From contig NZ_JAHUZE010000001.1 of the NCBI RefSeq assembly GCF_019218265.1, positions 1,054,001 through 1,118,000 of the forward strand: a stretch of DNA of 64,000 nucleotides. The letters run 5' to 3'. Origin of the DNA: Maritimibacter dapengensis (GTDB lineage: Bacteria; Pseudomonadota; Alphaproteobacteria; Rhodobacterales; Rhodobacteraceae). Position numbers and translations under genes: made by a program. Of the stretch, positions 45,174-53,408 are shown in pieces (position 1 is the stretch's first letter; every line of letters begins with the position of its first letter). The notes beneath the pieces were generated by a model. That model had not been told where the DNA came from, made no database searches, and was given only the letters and a program-made list of their open reading frames with translations.

Positions 45174-45211
45174 AGATTCCGGGATTCTAGAATTCTAGAA
45201 TCCCGGAATCT
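45174..45211. repeat. Perfect 38-bp palindrome with 8-bp periodicity
   Basis: AGATTCCGGGATTCTAG continues to the mirror copy CTAGAATCCCGGAATCT around the centre AATT, with no mismatch over 19 bases per arm. The sequence is made of 8-bp units of form RATTCYRG repeated four times. It lies in the 180-base gap between two convergent genes, apart from the terminator at 45235. Such a loop-less dyad could be a protein-binding site or a cruciform-forming element; I know no named family. Confidence 0.85.
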
Positions 45212-45234
45212 GTCGGGAAGGCAGACGCGGCATG

Positions 45235-45256
45235 AAAAAGGGCGCCCGAAGCGCCC
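45235..45256 (-). terminator. Terminator of the lytic transglycosylase gene
   Basis: On the minus strand, GGGCGC-TTCGG-GCGCCC is followed by TTTTTC. It lies 29 bases past the stop at 45285. Confidence 0.75.
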
Positions 45257-45284
45257 GATCTTCATCCGTTGTGACGGTGTTCCT

Positions 45285-45770
45285 TCAGCTGCGCAGGCCG
45301 GTCTCGTAGAGGAGCCCCTGGCGCTTCGCCTCGTAATAATAGCCCCGCGCATACCACCCCATCGCCGCGTCGATGTCGCCGCCCGAGACCATGTACGCGC
45401 CGCGCAAGTATTTGCCCGCGTATCGGAGGTTCACGTCGGGGTTCAGCAATTCCTTGGCGGGGCCGCGATGGCCCATAGTGCGAGCGGTCTGGGGCAGGAT
45501 TTGCAGAAGTCCGTAATACGGCCCATTGCGCGCGGCCGGATTGTGAGTGGATTCGCGTATCGCTTGCCGGTGCACCAACTCGCGCGGGATTTGGTAGTGG
45601 TCGGCCCATTTGTTGATGAGACCGCGCAATTCGGGCGTTTCGTTGGGGTAGAGCGGCGGATCGAAACGCGTCGGCTCGGATTTGGTCGCCGTGGTGAAAT
45701 CGACCCGTGCACAGGCCGACAACCCGGCGAGTGCGAGCGCGATGGCGGCGCGGCGGCTCACGTTCTGCAT
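45285..45770 (-). CDS. Lytic transglycosylase lipoprotein (SLT fold)
   Basis: A 161-residue precursor. The signal sequence ends in a lipobox (ALAGLSAC, cysteine near residue 20), so it is probably a lipoprotein. The catalytic domain has the SLT signature HRQAIRESTHNPAARNGPYY with the active glutamate in RES, then GLLQILPQTARTMG and GWYARGYYYEA at the end. It cleaves peptidoglycan in the periplasm. The start MQNVSRRAAI at 45770 is preferred to the longer frame at 45800. It stands alone on the minus strand, 89 bases past the P450 gene. Confidence 0.9.
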   Translation of the reverse strand: MQNVSRRAAIALALAGLSACARVDFTTATKSEPTRFDPPLYPNETPELRGLINKWADHYQIPRELVHRQAIRESTHNPAARNGPYYGLLQILPQTARTMGHRGPAKELLNPDVNLRYAGKYLRGAYMVSGGDIDAAMGWYARGYYYEAKRQGLLYETGLRS

Positions 45771-45859
45771 GGAATTTGTCTCCAACTGTCCCGGCGCCAC
45801 TCTGCCGTGATTCCCCCAAGGCGGGAAAGCAGAGCGGGTCCCGATCGGCGTCGGATCGC

Positions 45860-47068
45860 CTAGCGGATCGCGACCGGGAACGCTGTGTATCCCCGGAAGC
45901 GCGCCAGTGGCAGGCGGGTGCGTGGGCCCGTGCCGTGCAGGTCCGGACAGCGCGCGACCAGCTTGCCGATGGCAATGCGGCCTTCGATCCGGGCCAGCGT
46001 CGCCCCGAGGCAGACGTGGAGGCCGGTGATGAAGGCGATCTGACGGTTCGGTTTGCGGACGATGTCCACGCGGTCCGGGTCGGGAAATTGCGCGGGATCA
46101 CGGTTCGCGGCGGCAATCGAGGTGTGGATATAGGTGCCCTTAGGCAGCACGCGGTCCTTGAGCGCGATGTCTTCCCCGGCAAGCCGATTGCCGATCTGAA
46201 GCGGGCTTTCGACACGCAGAAATTCCTCGATCGCGGACGTGATCAGCTCCGGGTCGTCCTTCAGGCGCTGATGCTCGTCGGGGGTGTCGAGAAGCACGCC
46301 CATGGAATTGCCGACGAGCGAGGTGGTCGTCTCATGCCCGGCGTTGAGCAAAAAGATGCAGTTCTGGATCAGTTCTTCCTGTGAGAGCCGCCGCCCCTCG
46401 TGCTCTCCGAAAATGAGCGCTTCCAGCACTTCGCCCTGCGCAGCACCATCGGGATGTGCGCGGCGGTGGGTGATGAGATCGTCGAGAATCTCGGAAAACT
46501 CGGTCACGGCGGCGTTTCCTTCCGCCATCCGGTCGGGGGGCACCTCCGGGTCCAGCGCGCCAAGAATGGCGAGCGAATAGCCGCGAAGCTTGGGCCGCAG
46601 GTCTTCGGGGATGCCGAGCATGAAGCTGATGATCTCGGTGGGGAGCACCTTGGCGAAGTCGTCGATCATGTCGAACTGGCCCATGTCGACCACCTTGTCG
46701 ATGAGCCGGTCTACGATCCGGTCGATCAGCGGTTCGAATTCAGCGAGTTTGCGCGGGGTGAAGGCCCCGGAGATCAGGCGGCGCACCGTCGTATGATAGG
46801 GCGGGTCGTTGAAGACGAGGCTCGTCGTGTGGTGATGGCCGAGCGGGCAGGCTCCGAACTTTTCGCCGAAGGCTTCGGTCTTGTCCGACAGCATGTCGCG
46901 GCTTTGGTAGACCTTCTGAACATCCGCATAACGGGTGAGAAACACCGAACCGTCGGGGTTCGTATGCACCGGGCTTTCGCGACGCAACGCGTGCAGGGTC
47001 GGGTAGGGGTTCTCGATGAACTCCGCCCCGATCCGGTTCAGGTCGAAACCCGCAATCGTCCCATCCAT
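45860..47068 (-). CDS. Cytochrome P450
   Basis: A 402-residue soluble bacterial P450. The oxygen-activating helix is LNAGHETTTSLVG, the ExxR region is AIEEFLRVES, and the haem loop is FITGLHVCLGATLAR with the cysteine ligand near residue 352. Such proteins hydroxylate small substrates using external ferredoxin and reductase, not seen here. The ABM monooxygenase gene lies 87 bases upstream on the same strand, which may mean joint function. Substrate unknown; closest by character to CYP107/CYP109-type P450s, but this is a guess. Confidence 0.95.
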   Translation of the reverse strand: MDGTIAGFDLNRIGAEFIENPYPTLHALRRESPVHTNPDGSVFLTRYADVQKVYQSRDMLSDKTEAFGEKFGACPLGHHHTTSLVFNDPPYHTTVRRLISGAFTPRKLAEFEPLIDRIVDRLIDKVVDMGQFDMIDDFAKVLPTEIISFMLGIPEDLRPKLRGYSLAILGALDPEVPPDRMAEGNAAVTEFSEILDDLITHRRAHPDGAAQGEVLEALIFGEHEGRRLSQEELIQNCIFLLNAGHETTTSLVGNSMGVLLDTPDEHQRLKDDPELITSAIEEFLRVESPLQIGNRLAGEDIALKDRVLPKGTYIHTSIAAANRDPAQFPDPDRVDIVRKPNRQIAFITGLHVCLGATLARIEGRIAIGKLVARCPDLHGTGPRTRLPLARFRGYTAFPVAIR

Positions 47069-47155
47069 GTCGTCCTCCCTTCGGCGCTGCGACCGCCGTG
47101 CCGGCCGAGGCTATCCGTCCGACGCAACCGCTTGCAACCCCGACGATGACCGGGC

Positions 47156-47452
47156 TCAGACGTCGATCAGATCGTAGTGGCGAATATCGCGTGCTTCGAC
47201 AAGTTCGGCCTCGGCGGGGTCGATGTGGGGGCTCGTGATATCCTCGCCGACGAAGGCCTGAAGCGCGTCCAGATCGCGCCAGACCATTACGAAGCTGAAT
47301 TGTCTCGGGCTGTCGGCCCGGGCAGCGCCGGGCAGAATTTGCACGAGGCCGGGTTGAGACGTCATCAGCGGAATGGCGGTGTCATGGAAAAAACGAGCGA
47401 AGGCGTCTTCTTTGCCGGGCCTTACGGTCACCTGGAATATGCGCATGATCAT
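47156..47452 (-). CDS. Antibiotic biosynthesis monooxygenase (ABM) domain protein
   Basis: A 98-residue ferredoxin-like alpha/beta protein of the ABM type. It begins MIMRIFQVTVRPGKEDAFAR, contains PGLVQILPG and FSFVMVWRDLDALQAF, and ends in a short acidic tail. ABM proteins are small dimeric oxygenases or regulators that act on quinol-like substrates. GGGAGG lies before the ATG at 47452; a longer frame to 47578 has no support. It directly precedes the P450 gene. Confidence 0.85.
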   Translation of the reverse strand: MIMRIFQVTVRPGKEDAFARFFHDTAIPLMTSQPGLVQILPGAARADSPRQFSFVMVWRDLDALQAFVGEDITSPHIDPAEAELVEARDIRHYDLIDV

Positions 47453-47581
47453 GGTGGTCCTCCCGTCGTTCGCCCCGCGCGATCCACGCGGGGACCGTTT
47501 CGAGTATACCACATACGCGTTCAGCCCGACTTGCGATGCCGGGGAACCCGTCAGGCCCCCACGTTCCCGGATCGGCAAACG

Positions 47582-47612
47582 AAAAAGGCCGCCCCCCCGG
47601 GCGCGGCCTTTC
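47582..47612 (-). terminator. Terminator of the rpsF-rpsR-rplI operon
   Basis: On the minus strand AAGGCCGC...GCGGCCTTTTTC, an eight-pair stem with a C/G-rich loop and a T-run, 20 bases past the rplI stop. Confidence 0.8.
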
Positions 47613-47632
47613 CGATACGATGGAAGAGAGGA

Positions 47633-48265
47633 TCATTCCTCGTCTTCGGCAGCCTCTTCATCGTCCGACTGTTCCTCGACCGCTTCGGCAAGGTCGTCGT
47701 CTTCCGAGGTGGCCGCGCCGATGTCGTCGAACAATTCGGCGATCTCGAATTCCGCTGCGGCTTCTTCTTCCGCGGCGAGTTCCTGGATCGACTTGCCCGA
47801 GGCTTGCAGTTCGGCTTCTTCCGGCGAGCGGGCGACGTTCAGTTCGATCGTCACCATGACTTCCGGGTGCAGGTGGATTTCCACTTCGTGCAGACCCAGG
47901 TTCTTGATCGGCTCACGGATGAGCACCTGTTTGCGGTCGACCGAGTAGCCTTCTTCGGTCGCGACGTCGGCGGCGTCACGTGTGGTGACGGACCCGTACA
48001 GGTTGCCACCGTCGGACGCAGCACGAATCACGACGAACTGCTGGCCGCCGAGTTTGTCGGCGAGGCTTTCGGCTTCTTTCTTGGATTCCAGGTTGCGCGC
48101 TTCAAGCTGCGCTTTCTGGTCCTCGAACTGCTCGATATTGGCTTTCGACGCGGTCAGCGCCTTGCCCTGCGGCAGAAGGTAGTTGCGCGCGAAGCCGGGC
48201 TTCACGTCAACGACTTCACCCATCTGCCCGAGCTTGGCGACACGTTCCAGAAGGATAACTTCCAT
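47633..48265 (-). CDS. rplI: 50S ribosomal protein L9 with acidic C-terminal extension
   Basis: L9 binds domain V of 23S rRNA. The 210-residue chain has the N-terminal domain ([20 protein letters not shown]), the long connecting helix ([20 protein letters not shown]) and the C-terminal domain to about residue 150. The remaining ~60 residues are almost entirely Asp, Glu and Ala (ending in [10 protein letters not shown]), unlike the usual ~150-residue protein. Such tails are seen in Rhodobacterales. It is third in rpsF-rpsR-rplI, 11 bases after rpsR. Confidence 0.96.
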   Translation of the reverse strand: MEVILLERVAKLGQMGEVVDVKPGFARNYLLPQGKALTASKANIEQFEDQKAQLEARNLESKKEAESLADKLGGQQFVVIRAASDGGNLYGSVTTRDAADVATEEGYSVDRKQVLIREPIKNLGLHEVEIHLHPEVMVTIELNVARSPEEAELQASGKSIQELAAEEEAAAEFEIAELFDDIGAATSEDDDLAEAVEEQSDDEEAAEDEE

Positions 48266-48276
48266 GGGACTTCTCC

Positions 48277-48504
48277 TTACTTCACGGCGTAGGGCAGAAG
48301 GGCGAGGAAGCGGGCGCGCTTGATCGCGCGGGCGAGTTCACGCTGCTTCTTCGCCGAGACTGCGGTGATGCGGGACGGAACGATCTTGCCGCGCTCAGAG
48401 ATGTAGCGCTGAAGCAGTTTCGTGTCCTTGAAATCGATCTTGGGCGCGTTCTCACCGGAGAACGGGCAGACCTTGCGACGGCGGAAAAACGGTTTCGCGG
48501 CCAT
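48277..48504 (-). CDS. rpsR: 30S ribosomal protein S18
   Basis: A 75-residue basic protein that binds S6 and 16S r[23 protein letters not shown] is its N-terminal signature and [20 protein letters not shown] its core. It lies 18 bases after rpsF. No duplicate, cysteine-free paralogue was seen in the window. Confidence 0.97.
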   Translation of the reverse strand: MAAKPFFRRRKVCPFSGENAPKIDFKDTKLLQRYISERGKIVPSRITAVSAKKQRELARAIKRARFLALLPYAVK

Positions 48505-48522
48505 GGTTTAGCTCCTCTTCTC

Positions 48523-48882
48523 TCAGCGATCGCGACGTTCGCGGCGCTCGCCACGTTCGTCTTTTTTCTGCATCTGAACCGACGGGCCTTCTTCGTGCTC
48601 TTTGACCTTGATGGTCATCACACGCATGACGTCGTCATGCAGGCGCATCAGGCGTTCCATTTCCTGAACAGCGGTCGACGGAGCGTCCGTTTTCAGGAAG
48701 GCATAGTGGCCTTTGCGGTTCTTGTTGATCTTGTAGGCCATCGTCTTGACGCCCCAGTATTCCGAGTCGACGACGCTTCCGCCGTTATCGGTGAGGACGG
48801 TCGAGAAATGTTCGACGAGACCCTCTGCTTGCGCGTTGGACAGATCCTGACGCGCAATCATGACATGCTCATAAAGCGGCAT
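48523..48882 (-). CDS. rpsF: 30S ribosomal protein S6
   Basis: A 119-residue protein starting MPLYEHVMIARQDLSNAQAE, with KTMAYKINKNRKGHYAFLKT, ending in a Lys/Arg/Glu-rich tail that is common in alphaproteobacteria. The ATG at 48882 is chosen because it matches the family N-terminus. First gene of rpsF-rpsR-rplI; a promoter-like pair and a leader hairpin lie upstream (see 48914 and 48984). Confidence 0.97.
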   Translation of the reverse strand: MPLYEHVMIARQDLSNAQAEGLVEHFSTVLTDNGGSVVDSEYWGVKTMAYKINKNRKGHYAFLKTDAPSTAVQEMERLMRLHDDVMRVMTIKVKEHEEGPSVQMQKKDERGERRERRDR

Positions 48883-48913
48883 GAGTGCTCCAATTTTCCA
48901 GGCGCGCTTCAAA

Positions 48914-48940
48914 GGACGGGTGATCCTTCCGCTCCCGTCC
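48914..48940 (-). promoter_or_regulatory. Leader hairpin ahead of rpsF (possible S6/S18 autoregulation)
   Basis: The minus strand forms GGACGGG, a 13-base loop, then CCCGTCC. It lies 32-58 bases before the rpsF start. The rpsF-rpsR leaders of many bacteria bind the S6-S18 complex; the CCG loop of that motif is not evident here, so the call is tentative. Confidence 0.35.
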
Positions 48941-48983
48941 ACGAGAGGCCACGCGGTTCATCATCCACGCGGAAGGATGGGGC

Positions 48984-49011
48984 CTTATACAGGTCAACGG
49001 TCGCATTGCAA
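48984..49011 (-). promoter_or_regulatory. Probable promoter of rpsF-rpsR-rplI
   Basis: On the minus strand TTGCAA (49011-49006) and TATAAG (48989-48984) are 16 bases apart. The predicted transcript start is about 95 bases upstream of rpsF, leaving room for the leader hairpin at 48914. This is a fair sigma-70-type pair for the group. Confidence 0.5.
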
Positions 49012-49142
49012 GAGCGCAAGACGCCTTCGGGCCTGTCGCGCAAGGCGCTGCGCCCCGCTATTACCCCGGCCCCGCCCAAATCACGCCCAAATTATGAACG
49101 ACTATAGGGGCGTCAAATAACCGTTTGGGAGTGGGATCGGTC

Positions 49143-49727
49143 ATGAACATGGTTTCCGGAGACCTCGACTTCGATCTGGAAGGGATCGAACTGGAGATGC
49201 TCGAGGGCATCGCCGAGGCAGAAGCGACACCTTGGGGCTACATCGTCAACGGTGGCGCCGAACCCGGCCAGTCGCCGCTGCGCACGGCAGGCGCGCGCTT
49301 CATCGGCGCGATTCTCATGCTCGCCGGTGCCGGTCTCTGGATGGTTCCCGACAGCACCTACGGCGCAGAAATCTTCGCCATGAAGCTGTCCGCGTTGGTT
49401 CTCTTCGTCACGTTCGGCGGTGCTCTCGTCTGGTTCGGGCGCAATCGCCCGGGGCTGGAAGTGCAGGTCGACACCAGCCGGCAGGAATTGCGGATCGGTC
49501 AGCGCACCATCAGCGGAAAATTCAAACTGCTCGACATGCTGCGGTTCGGCGAAGTGGGATCGGTGTATCTCATGCGGAACGGCGCTCAGGGCAAACCGTC
49601 GCGCCTCTACCTTCGTGTCGGGCAGGACGGCTCCACCGGCATCGAGATCCTCAGGGGCTCGCAACGCACCCTCGAACGCCTGCGACTGAAACTGCTCGAC
49701 GACCTCTCCAGCGCCCGCCACGTCTGA
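49143..49727 (+). CDS. Membrane protein of unknown function with C-terminal beta-rich domain
   Basis: A 194-residue protein. After an acidic N-terminus (DFDLEGIELEMLEGIAEAE) come two membrane helices (about 53-72 and 78-97) and then a basic, strand-rich ~95-residue domain (LEVQVDTSRQELRIGQRTIS, VGSVYLMRNGAQGKPSRLYL) that looks like a small PH-like or FHA-free beta domain. I do not recognise the family, though such proteins occur in Rhodobacterales. GGGAG and GGGA precede the ATG at 49143; a TTG at 49125 is an alternative. It sits divergent from rpsF and just before fabD. Confidence 0.7.
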   Translation: MNMVSGDLDFDLEGIELEMLEGIAEAEATPWGYIVNGGAEPGQSPLRTAGARFIGAILMLAGAGLWMVPDSTYGAEIFAMKLSALVLFVTFGGALVWFGRNRPGLEVQVDTSRQELRIGQRTISGKFKLLDMLRFGEVGSVYLMRNGAQGKPSRLYLRVGQDGSTGIEILRGSQRTLERLRLKLLDDLSSARHV

Positions 49728-49750
49728 GCCATTCACCATCGCTTTCTCAC

Positions 49751-49774
49751 ACGGCGGGCCGTTGCGCCCGCCGT
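49751..49774 (+). terminator. Terminator between the membrane-protein gene and fabD
   Basis: ACGGCGGGC-CGTTGC-GCCCGCCGT followed by TTCT, nine pairs, 23 bases past the stop at 49727. Confidence 0.65.
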
Positions 49775-49815
49775 TTCTGCGCGGTATCCCCTCGGAAACG
49801 GTATAGGAGGGGCGC

Positions 49816-50757
49816 ATGAGCCGTGCATTCGTATTTCCCGGACAAGGGGCGCAGACAATCGGCATGGGCCGGGAACTGGCCGATGCCTATCCCGCGTCAA
49901 AAGCGGTGTTCGACGAGGTCGACGAGGCGCTCGGCGAAAAGCTCTCCAGCCTGATCTGGGAGGGCGAGGCGGACGAGCTGACCCTGACTCAGAACGCGCA
50001 GCCTGCGCTGATGGCGACCTCGCTCGCGGCGATGCGGGCGCTCGAGGCGGAAGGCGTGAGCATCGAGGCGGCTGGGTTCGTGGCCGGGCATTCGCTGGGC
50101 GAATACTCCGCGCTGGCCGCAGCCGGGTCTCTGTCGGTCGGCGATACCGCGAAGCTTCTGCGCACGCGCGGGCAGGCGATGCAGGAAGCCGTTCCGGTCG
50201 GCGTCGGTGCCATGGCCGCGCTCCTGGGGCTCGATTTCGAAACAGCCAAATCCGTTGCGGAAGAAGCCGCCCAGGGCGAGGTGTGTCAGGCCGCCAACGA
50301 CAACGATCCCGCGCAGGTGGTCGTTTCCGGCCACAAGGGCGCCGTCGAGCGCGCCGTGGAGATCGCGAAAGGCAAGGGCGCGCGGCGGGCCGTGATGCTC
50401 CCCGTGTCGGCCCCGTTCCATTGCGCGCTGATGCAGCCTGCCGCCGATGTGATGGCCGAGGCGCTGTCCGGCGTCACGATCAAAGCCCCGAGCGTGCCGC
50501 TGGTCGCCAATGTGCGTGCCGAGGCGGTGACCGACCCCGACACGATCCGCAAGCTGCTTGTCGAGCAAGTCACAGGGTCTGTGCGCTGGCGCGAAAGCGT
50601 GGCCTACATGGCCAGCGAGGGCGTCACGAGCATATGGGAGATTGGCGCGGGCAAAGCCCTTATCGGTATGGTCCGGCGGATCGCCAAGGATGTCGAAACA
50701 CGCAACGTTGGCACGCCCGATGATGTGAGAGCAGCGGCCGAGAGCCTCAACGATTGA
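49816..50757 (+). CDS. fabD: Malonyl-CoA:ACP transacylase
   Basis: Loads malonyl onto acyl carrier protein. The 313-residue protein has the acyltransferase signature FVFPGQGAQTIGMGRELADA, catalytic serine in AGHSLGEYSALAAAG and histidine in PVSAPFHCALM. First gene of fabD-fabG-acpP-fabF-mltG; GGAGG lies before the ATG, and fabG starts 18 bases after its stop. Confidence 0.98.
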   Translation: MSRAFVFPGQGAQTIGMGRELADAYPASKAVFDEVDEALGEKLSSLIWEGEADELTLTQNAQPALMATSLAAMRALEAEGVSIEAAGFVAGHSLGEYSALAAAGSLSVGDTAKLLRTRGQAMQEAVPVGVGAMAALLGLDFETAKSVAEEAAQGEVCQAANDNDPAQVVVSGHKGAVERAVEIAKGKGARRAVMLPVSAPFHCALMQPAADVMAEALSGVTIKAPSVPLVANVRAEAVTDPDTIRKLLVEQVTGSVRWRESVAYMASEGVTSIWEIGAGKALIGMVRRIAKDVETRNVGTPDDVRAAAESLND

Positions 50758-50775
50758 TGCAGGAAAGGACGACAG

Positions 50776-51513
50776 ATGTTTGATCTGACAGGAAAATACG
50801 CGCTGGTGACTGGTGCGTCTGGCGGCATCGGCGGCGCCATCGCCAAGGCGCTCCATGACGCCGGCGCGACCGTCGGTCTGTCCGGCACCCGCGAAGAACC
50901 GCTCAAGCAACTGGCCGGCGAACTGGGCGAACGCGCCCATGTGCTGCCCTGCAACCTGTCGGACCCTGAAGCGGTCGAGGCGCTGCCGAAACAAGCCGCC
51001 GAGGCGATGGGGGGGCTCGATATCCTCGTCAATAACGCCGGGATCACGCGCGACCAGATTTTCATGCGCATGTCGGACGAGGATTGGCAGAGCGTGATCG
51101 ACGTGAACCTGACCGCGACCATGCGCCTGTGCCGGGGCGTGATGCGCCCGATGATGAAAGCGCGCTGGGGCCGGATCATCAACATCTCGTCCATCGTCGG
51201 CGCAACGGGCAATCCGGGGCAGGTGAACTACGCCGCATCGAAGGCCGGGATGGTCGGGCTGACCAAATCCATCGCCTATGAGGTCGCCTCGCGCGGGATC
51301 ACCGCGAACTGCGTCGCGCCCGGTTTCATCGCCACTGCGATGACCGATAAGCTCAACGACGACCAGAAGGACGCGATCAACAAGCAGATACCGGCCGCCC
51401 GCATGGGCACGCCTGAGGAAATCGCGGCGGCGGTGCTCTATCTCGCCTCGCCGGAAGCCGGCTACGTCACCGGTTCGACGCTGCACGTGAATGGCGGCAT
51501 GGCGATGCTCTGA
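50776..51513 (+). CDS. fabG: 3-oxoacyl-ACP reductase
   Basis: NADPH-dependent SDR that reduces beta-ketoacyl-ACP. The 245-residue protein has the cofactor loop TGASGGIGG, NNAGITRDQIFMRMSDEDW, the active-site serine in INISSIVGATGNPGQ and the YAASKAG tyrosine/lysine, with the FabG ending ITGSTLHVNGGMAM-type (VTGSTLHVNGG). 18 bases after fabD; 207 bases before acpP. Confidence 0.98.
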   Translation: MFDLTGKYALVTGASGGIGGAIAKALHDAGATVGLSGTREEPLKQLAGELGERAHVLPCNLSDPEAVEALPKQAAEAMGGLDILVNNAGITRDQIFMRMSDEDWQSVIDVNLTATMRLCRGVMRPMMKARWGRIINISSIVGATGNPGQVNYAASKAGMVGLTKSIAYEVASRGITANCVAPGFIATAMTDKLNDDQKDAINKQIPAARMGTPEEIAAAVLYLASPEAGYVTGSTLHVNGGMAML

Positions 51514-51720
51514 CCCACAAGATCAGCGGCTTATGGGCCGCTGGGTCAAGCGAGGGACAAATCATTTGCCCTCACGCTTTGTTGTGCTAAAGAGCGCGAA
51601 GTTTCCGCCTTGGCGACAATCGTCTCCGGGCGTTTCGCGGCTTGACCGTGGGACAGTCGATACGGCCCGCCAAGGGCTTAATGAAGAGGCCAAGCGCCTG
51701 AAAACTGTGAGGATTTTGAT

Positions 51721-51954
51721 ATGAGCGACGTCGCAGATCGCGTGAAGAAAATCGTTGTCGAGCACCTCGGCGTGGAAGAAGACAAGGTCGTGGAATCGGC
51801 GTCCTTCATCGACGACCTCGGCGCGGACAGCCTCGACACCGTCGAGCTGGTCATGGCGTTCGAAGAAGAGTTCGGCATCGAGATCCCGGACGACGCTGCC
51901 GAGACGATCCAGACCTTCGGCGATGCGGTGAAGTTCATCAAAGAAGCCACCTGA
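51721..51954 (+). CDS. acpP: Acyl carrier protein
   Basis: A 77-residue acidic carrier. The phosphopantetheine serine is in [18 protein letters not shown]. The protein is typical in length and charge. A TTGCCCTCA-type -35 candidate occurs at 51566 upstream, and a similar one upstream of fabF (about 52074). A terminator follows at 51978, so acpP is probably expressed at a higher level than its neighbours. Confidence 0.98.
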   Translation: MSDVADRVKKIVVEHLGVEEDKVVESASFIDDLGADSLDTVELVMAFEEEFGIEIPDDAAETIQTFGDAVKFIKEAT

Positions 51955-51977
51955 TCGGCGGTTCATCGTGATACGAG

Positions 51978-52003
51978 ACGGCGCTCTTCGGGGCGCCGTT
52001 TTT
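51978..52003 (+). terminator. Terminator of acpP
   Basis: ACGGCGC-TCTTCGGG-GCGCCGT followed by TTTT, 23 bases past the acpP stop. Confidence 0.8.
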
Positions 52004-52139
52004 CGTTGCGCGGTCGGGGTGGGCGAGGCCCTGCCGATCGCGGTTTTCGAAAAGAGGGCTTGTGGTTTCACACTTGCCCTCATGGGGGGTGGCGCGGTAT
52101 CCAGCGCCCGTTGAAAAGAACAAAAAGAGGGCGGTCGTC

Positions 52140-53408
52140 ATGGAAAAACGTCGCGTTGTCGTCACCGGTCTGGGCATGGTTACGCCGTTGGCCTGCGGGG
52201 TCGAGGAAACCTGGAGCCGCATTCTGGACGGACAATCCGGGGCCGGGCCGATCACACGGTTCGACGCATCCCGTGTGACCACCAAATACGCCTGCGAGAT
52301 CCCCTATGGCGACGGCTCGAACGCCACGTTCAACCCCGATGACTGGATGGATCCGAAAGATCGCCGCAAGGTCGACGACTTCATCCTTTACGGCATGACC
52401 GCCGCGATGCAGGCGGTCCGCGATGCCGGGCTCGAGAATGTCTCGGACGAGGAAGCGCTGCGCACGGGCGTCATGATCGGGTCGGGCATCGGCGGGCTGA
52501 ACTCCATCGCCGAAACCACGCTGATGATGGCCGAGAAGGGCCCGCGTCGCGTCTCGCCCTTCTTCATCCCCGGCGCTCTGATCAACCTGATCTCGGGCCA
52601 GGTGTCGATCAAATACGGCTTCAAGGGACCGAACCACGCGGTCGTCACCGCCTGTTCCACCGGCGCGCATGCGATCGGTGACGCGGCACGTCTGATCATG
52701 CTGGGCGATGCCGACACCATGGTCGCGGGCGGCGCGGAAGCGGCGATTTCCGAGCTGGGCATTGCCGGCTTCAACGCCTGCAAGGCGCTGTCGACGAAGC
52801 GCGAGGATGCGCCTGAAACCGCGAGCCGGCCCTATGACGAAGACCGCGACGGGTTTGTCATGGGCGAGGGCGCAGGCATCGTCGTGCTCGAAGAATATGA
52901 ACACGCCAAGGCGCGCGGGGCCAAGATCTACGCCGAAATCCTCGGCTATGGCCTGTCGGGCGACGCCTTTCACATCACCGCCCCGTCCGAAGACGGCGAC
53001 GGAGGGTTCCGGGCGATGCAGGCCGCGCTCAACTCCGCCGGTCTCACGCCGGATGCCGTCGACTACATCAACGCGCATGGCACCTCGACGATGGCCGACG
53101 TGATCGAGCTCGCCGCGGTCGAGCGTCTCTTGGGCGATCATGCGAAGAACGCGACCATGTCTTCCACGAAGTCCTCCATCGGCCACCTTCTCGGTGCCGC
53201 AGGCTCCGTCGAGGCGATCTTCTCGATCCTCGCCCTGCGCGATCAGGTTGCCCCGCCGACCATCAACCTCGACAACCCGGCGGTGGAGCCCAAGCTCTCG
53301 CTCGCGGCGAACAAGGCCGAGAAGCGCGACATCAACGTGGCCCTGTCCAATTCCTTCGGGTTCGGCGGCACCAATGCCTGCCTCATCATGGGTAAGGCTG
53401 ACGGCTGA
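52140..53408 (+). CDS. fabF: Beta-ketoacyl-ACP synthase II
   Basis: Condensing enzyme that elongates acyl-ACP with malonyl-ACP. The 422-residue protein has the active-site cysteine in TACSTGAHAIGDAARL, DYINAHGTSTMADVIELAAV and SIGHLLGAAGSVEAIFSI (two histidines), and ends NSFGFGGTNACLIM. Start MEKRRVVVTGLG at 52140; a longer frame from 52062 has no homology. Its TGA overlaps the mltG ATG by one base. Confidence 0.97.
   Translation: MEKRRVVVTGLGMVTPLACGVEETWSRILDGQSGAGPITRFDASRVTTKYACEIPYGDGSNATFNPDDWMDPKDRRKVDDFILYGMTAAMQAVRDAGLENVSDEEALRTGVMIGSGIGGLNSIAETTLMMAEKGPRRVSPFFIPGALINLISGQVSIKYGFKGPNHAVVTACSTGAHAIGDAARLIMLGDADTMVAGGAEAAISELGIAGFNACKALSTKREDAPETASRPYDEDRDGFVMGEGAGIVVLEEYEHAKARGAKIYAEILGYGLSGDAFHITAPSEDGDGGFRAMQAALNSAGLTPDAVDYINAHGTSTMADVIELAAVERLLGDHAKNATMSSTKSSIGHLLGAAGSVEAIFSILALRDQVAPPTINLDNPAVEPKLSLAANKAEKRDINVALSNSFGFGGTNACLIMGKADG

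Noticed and set aside
45174-45211. CRISPR repeat or intrinsic terminator
   Set aside because: There is one copy only, no spacers, and a loop-less 38-bp dyad without T-run; a separate terminator serves the neighbouring gene.
49897-51486. 529-residue minus-strand frame over fabD and fabG
   Set aside because: Antisense to fabD and fabG; composition is biased and no family is visible.
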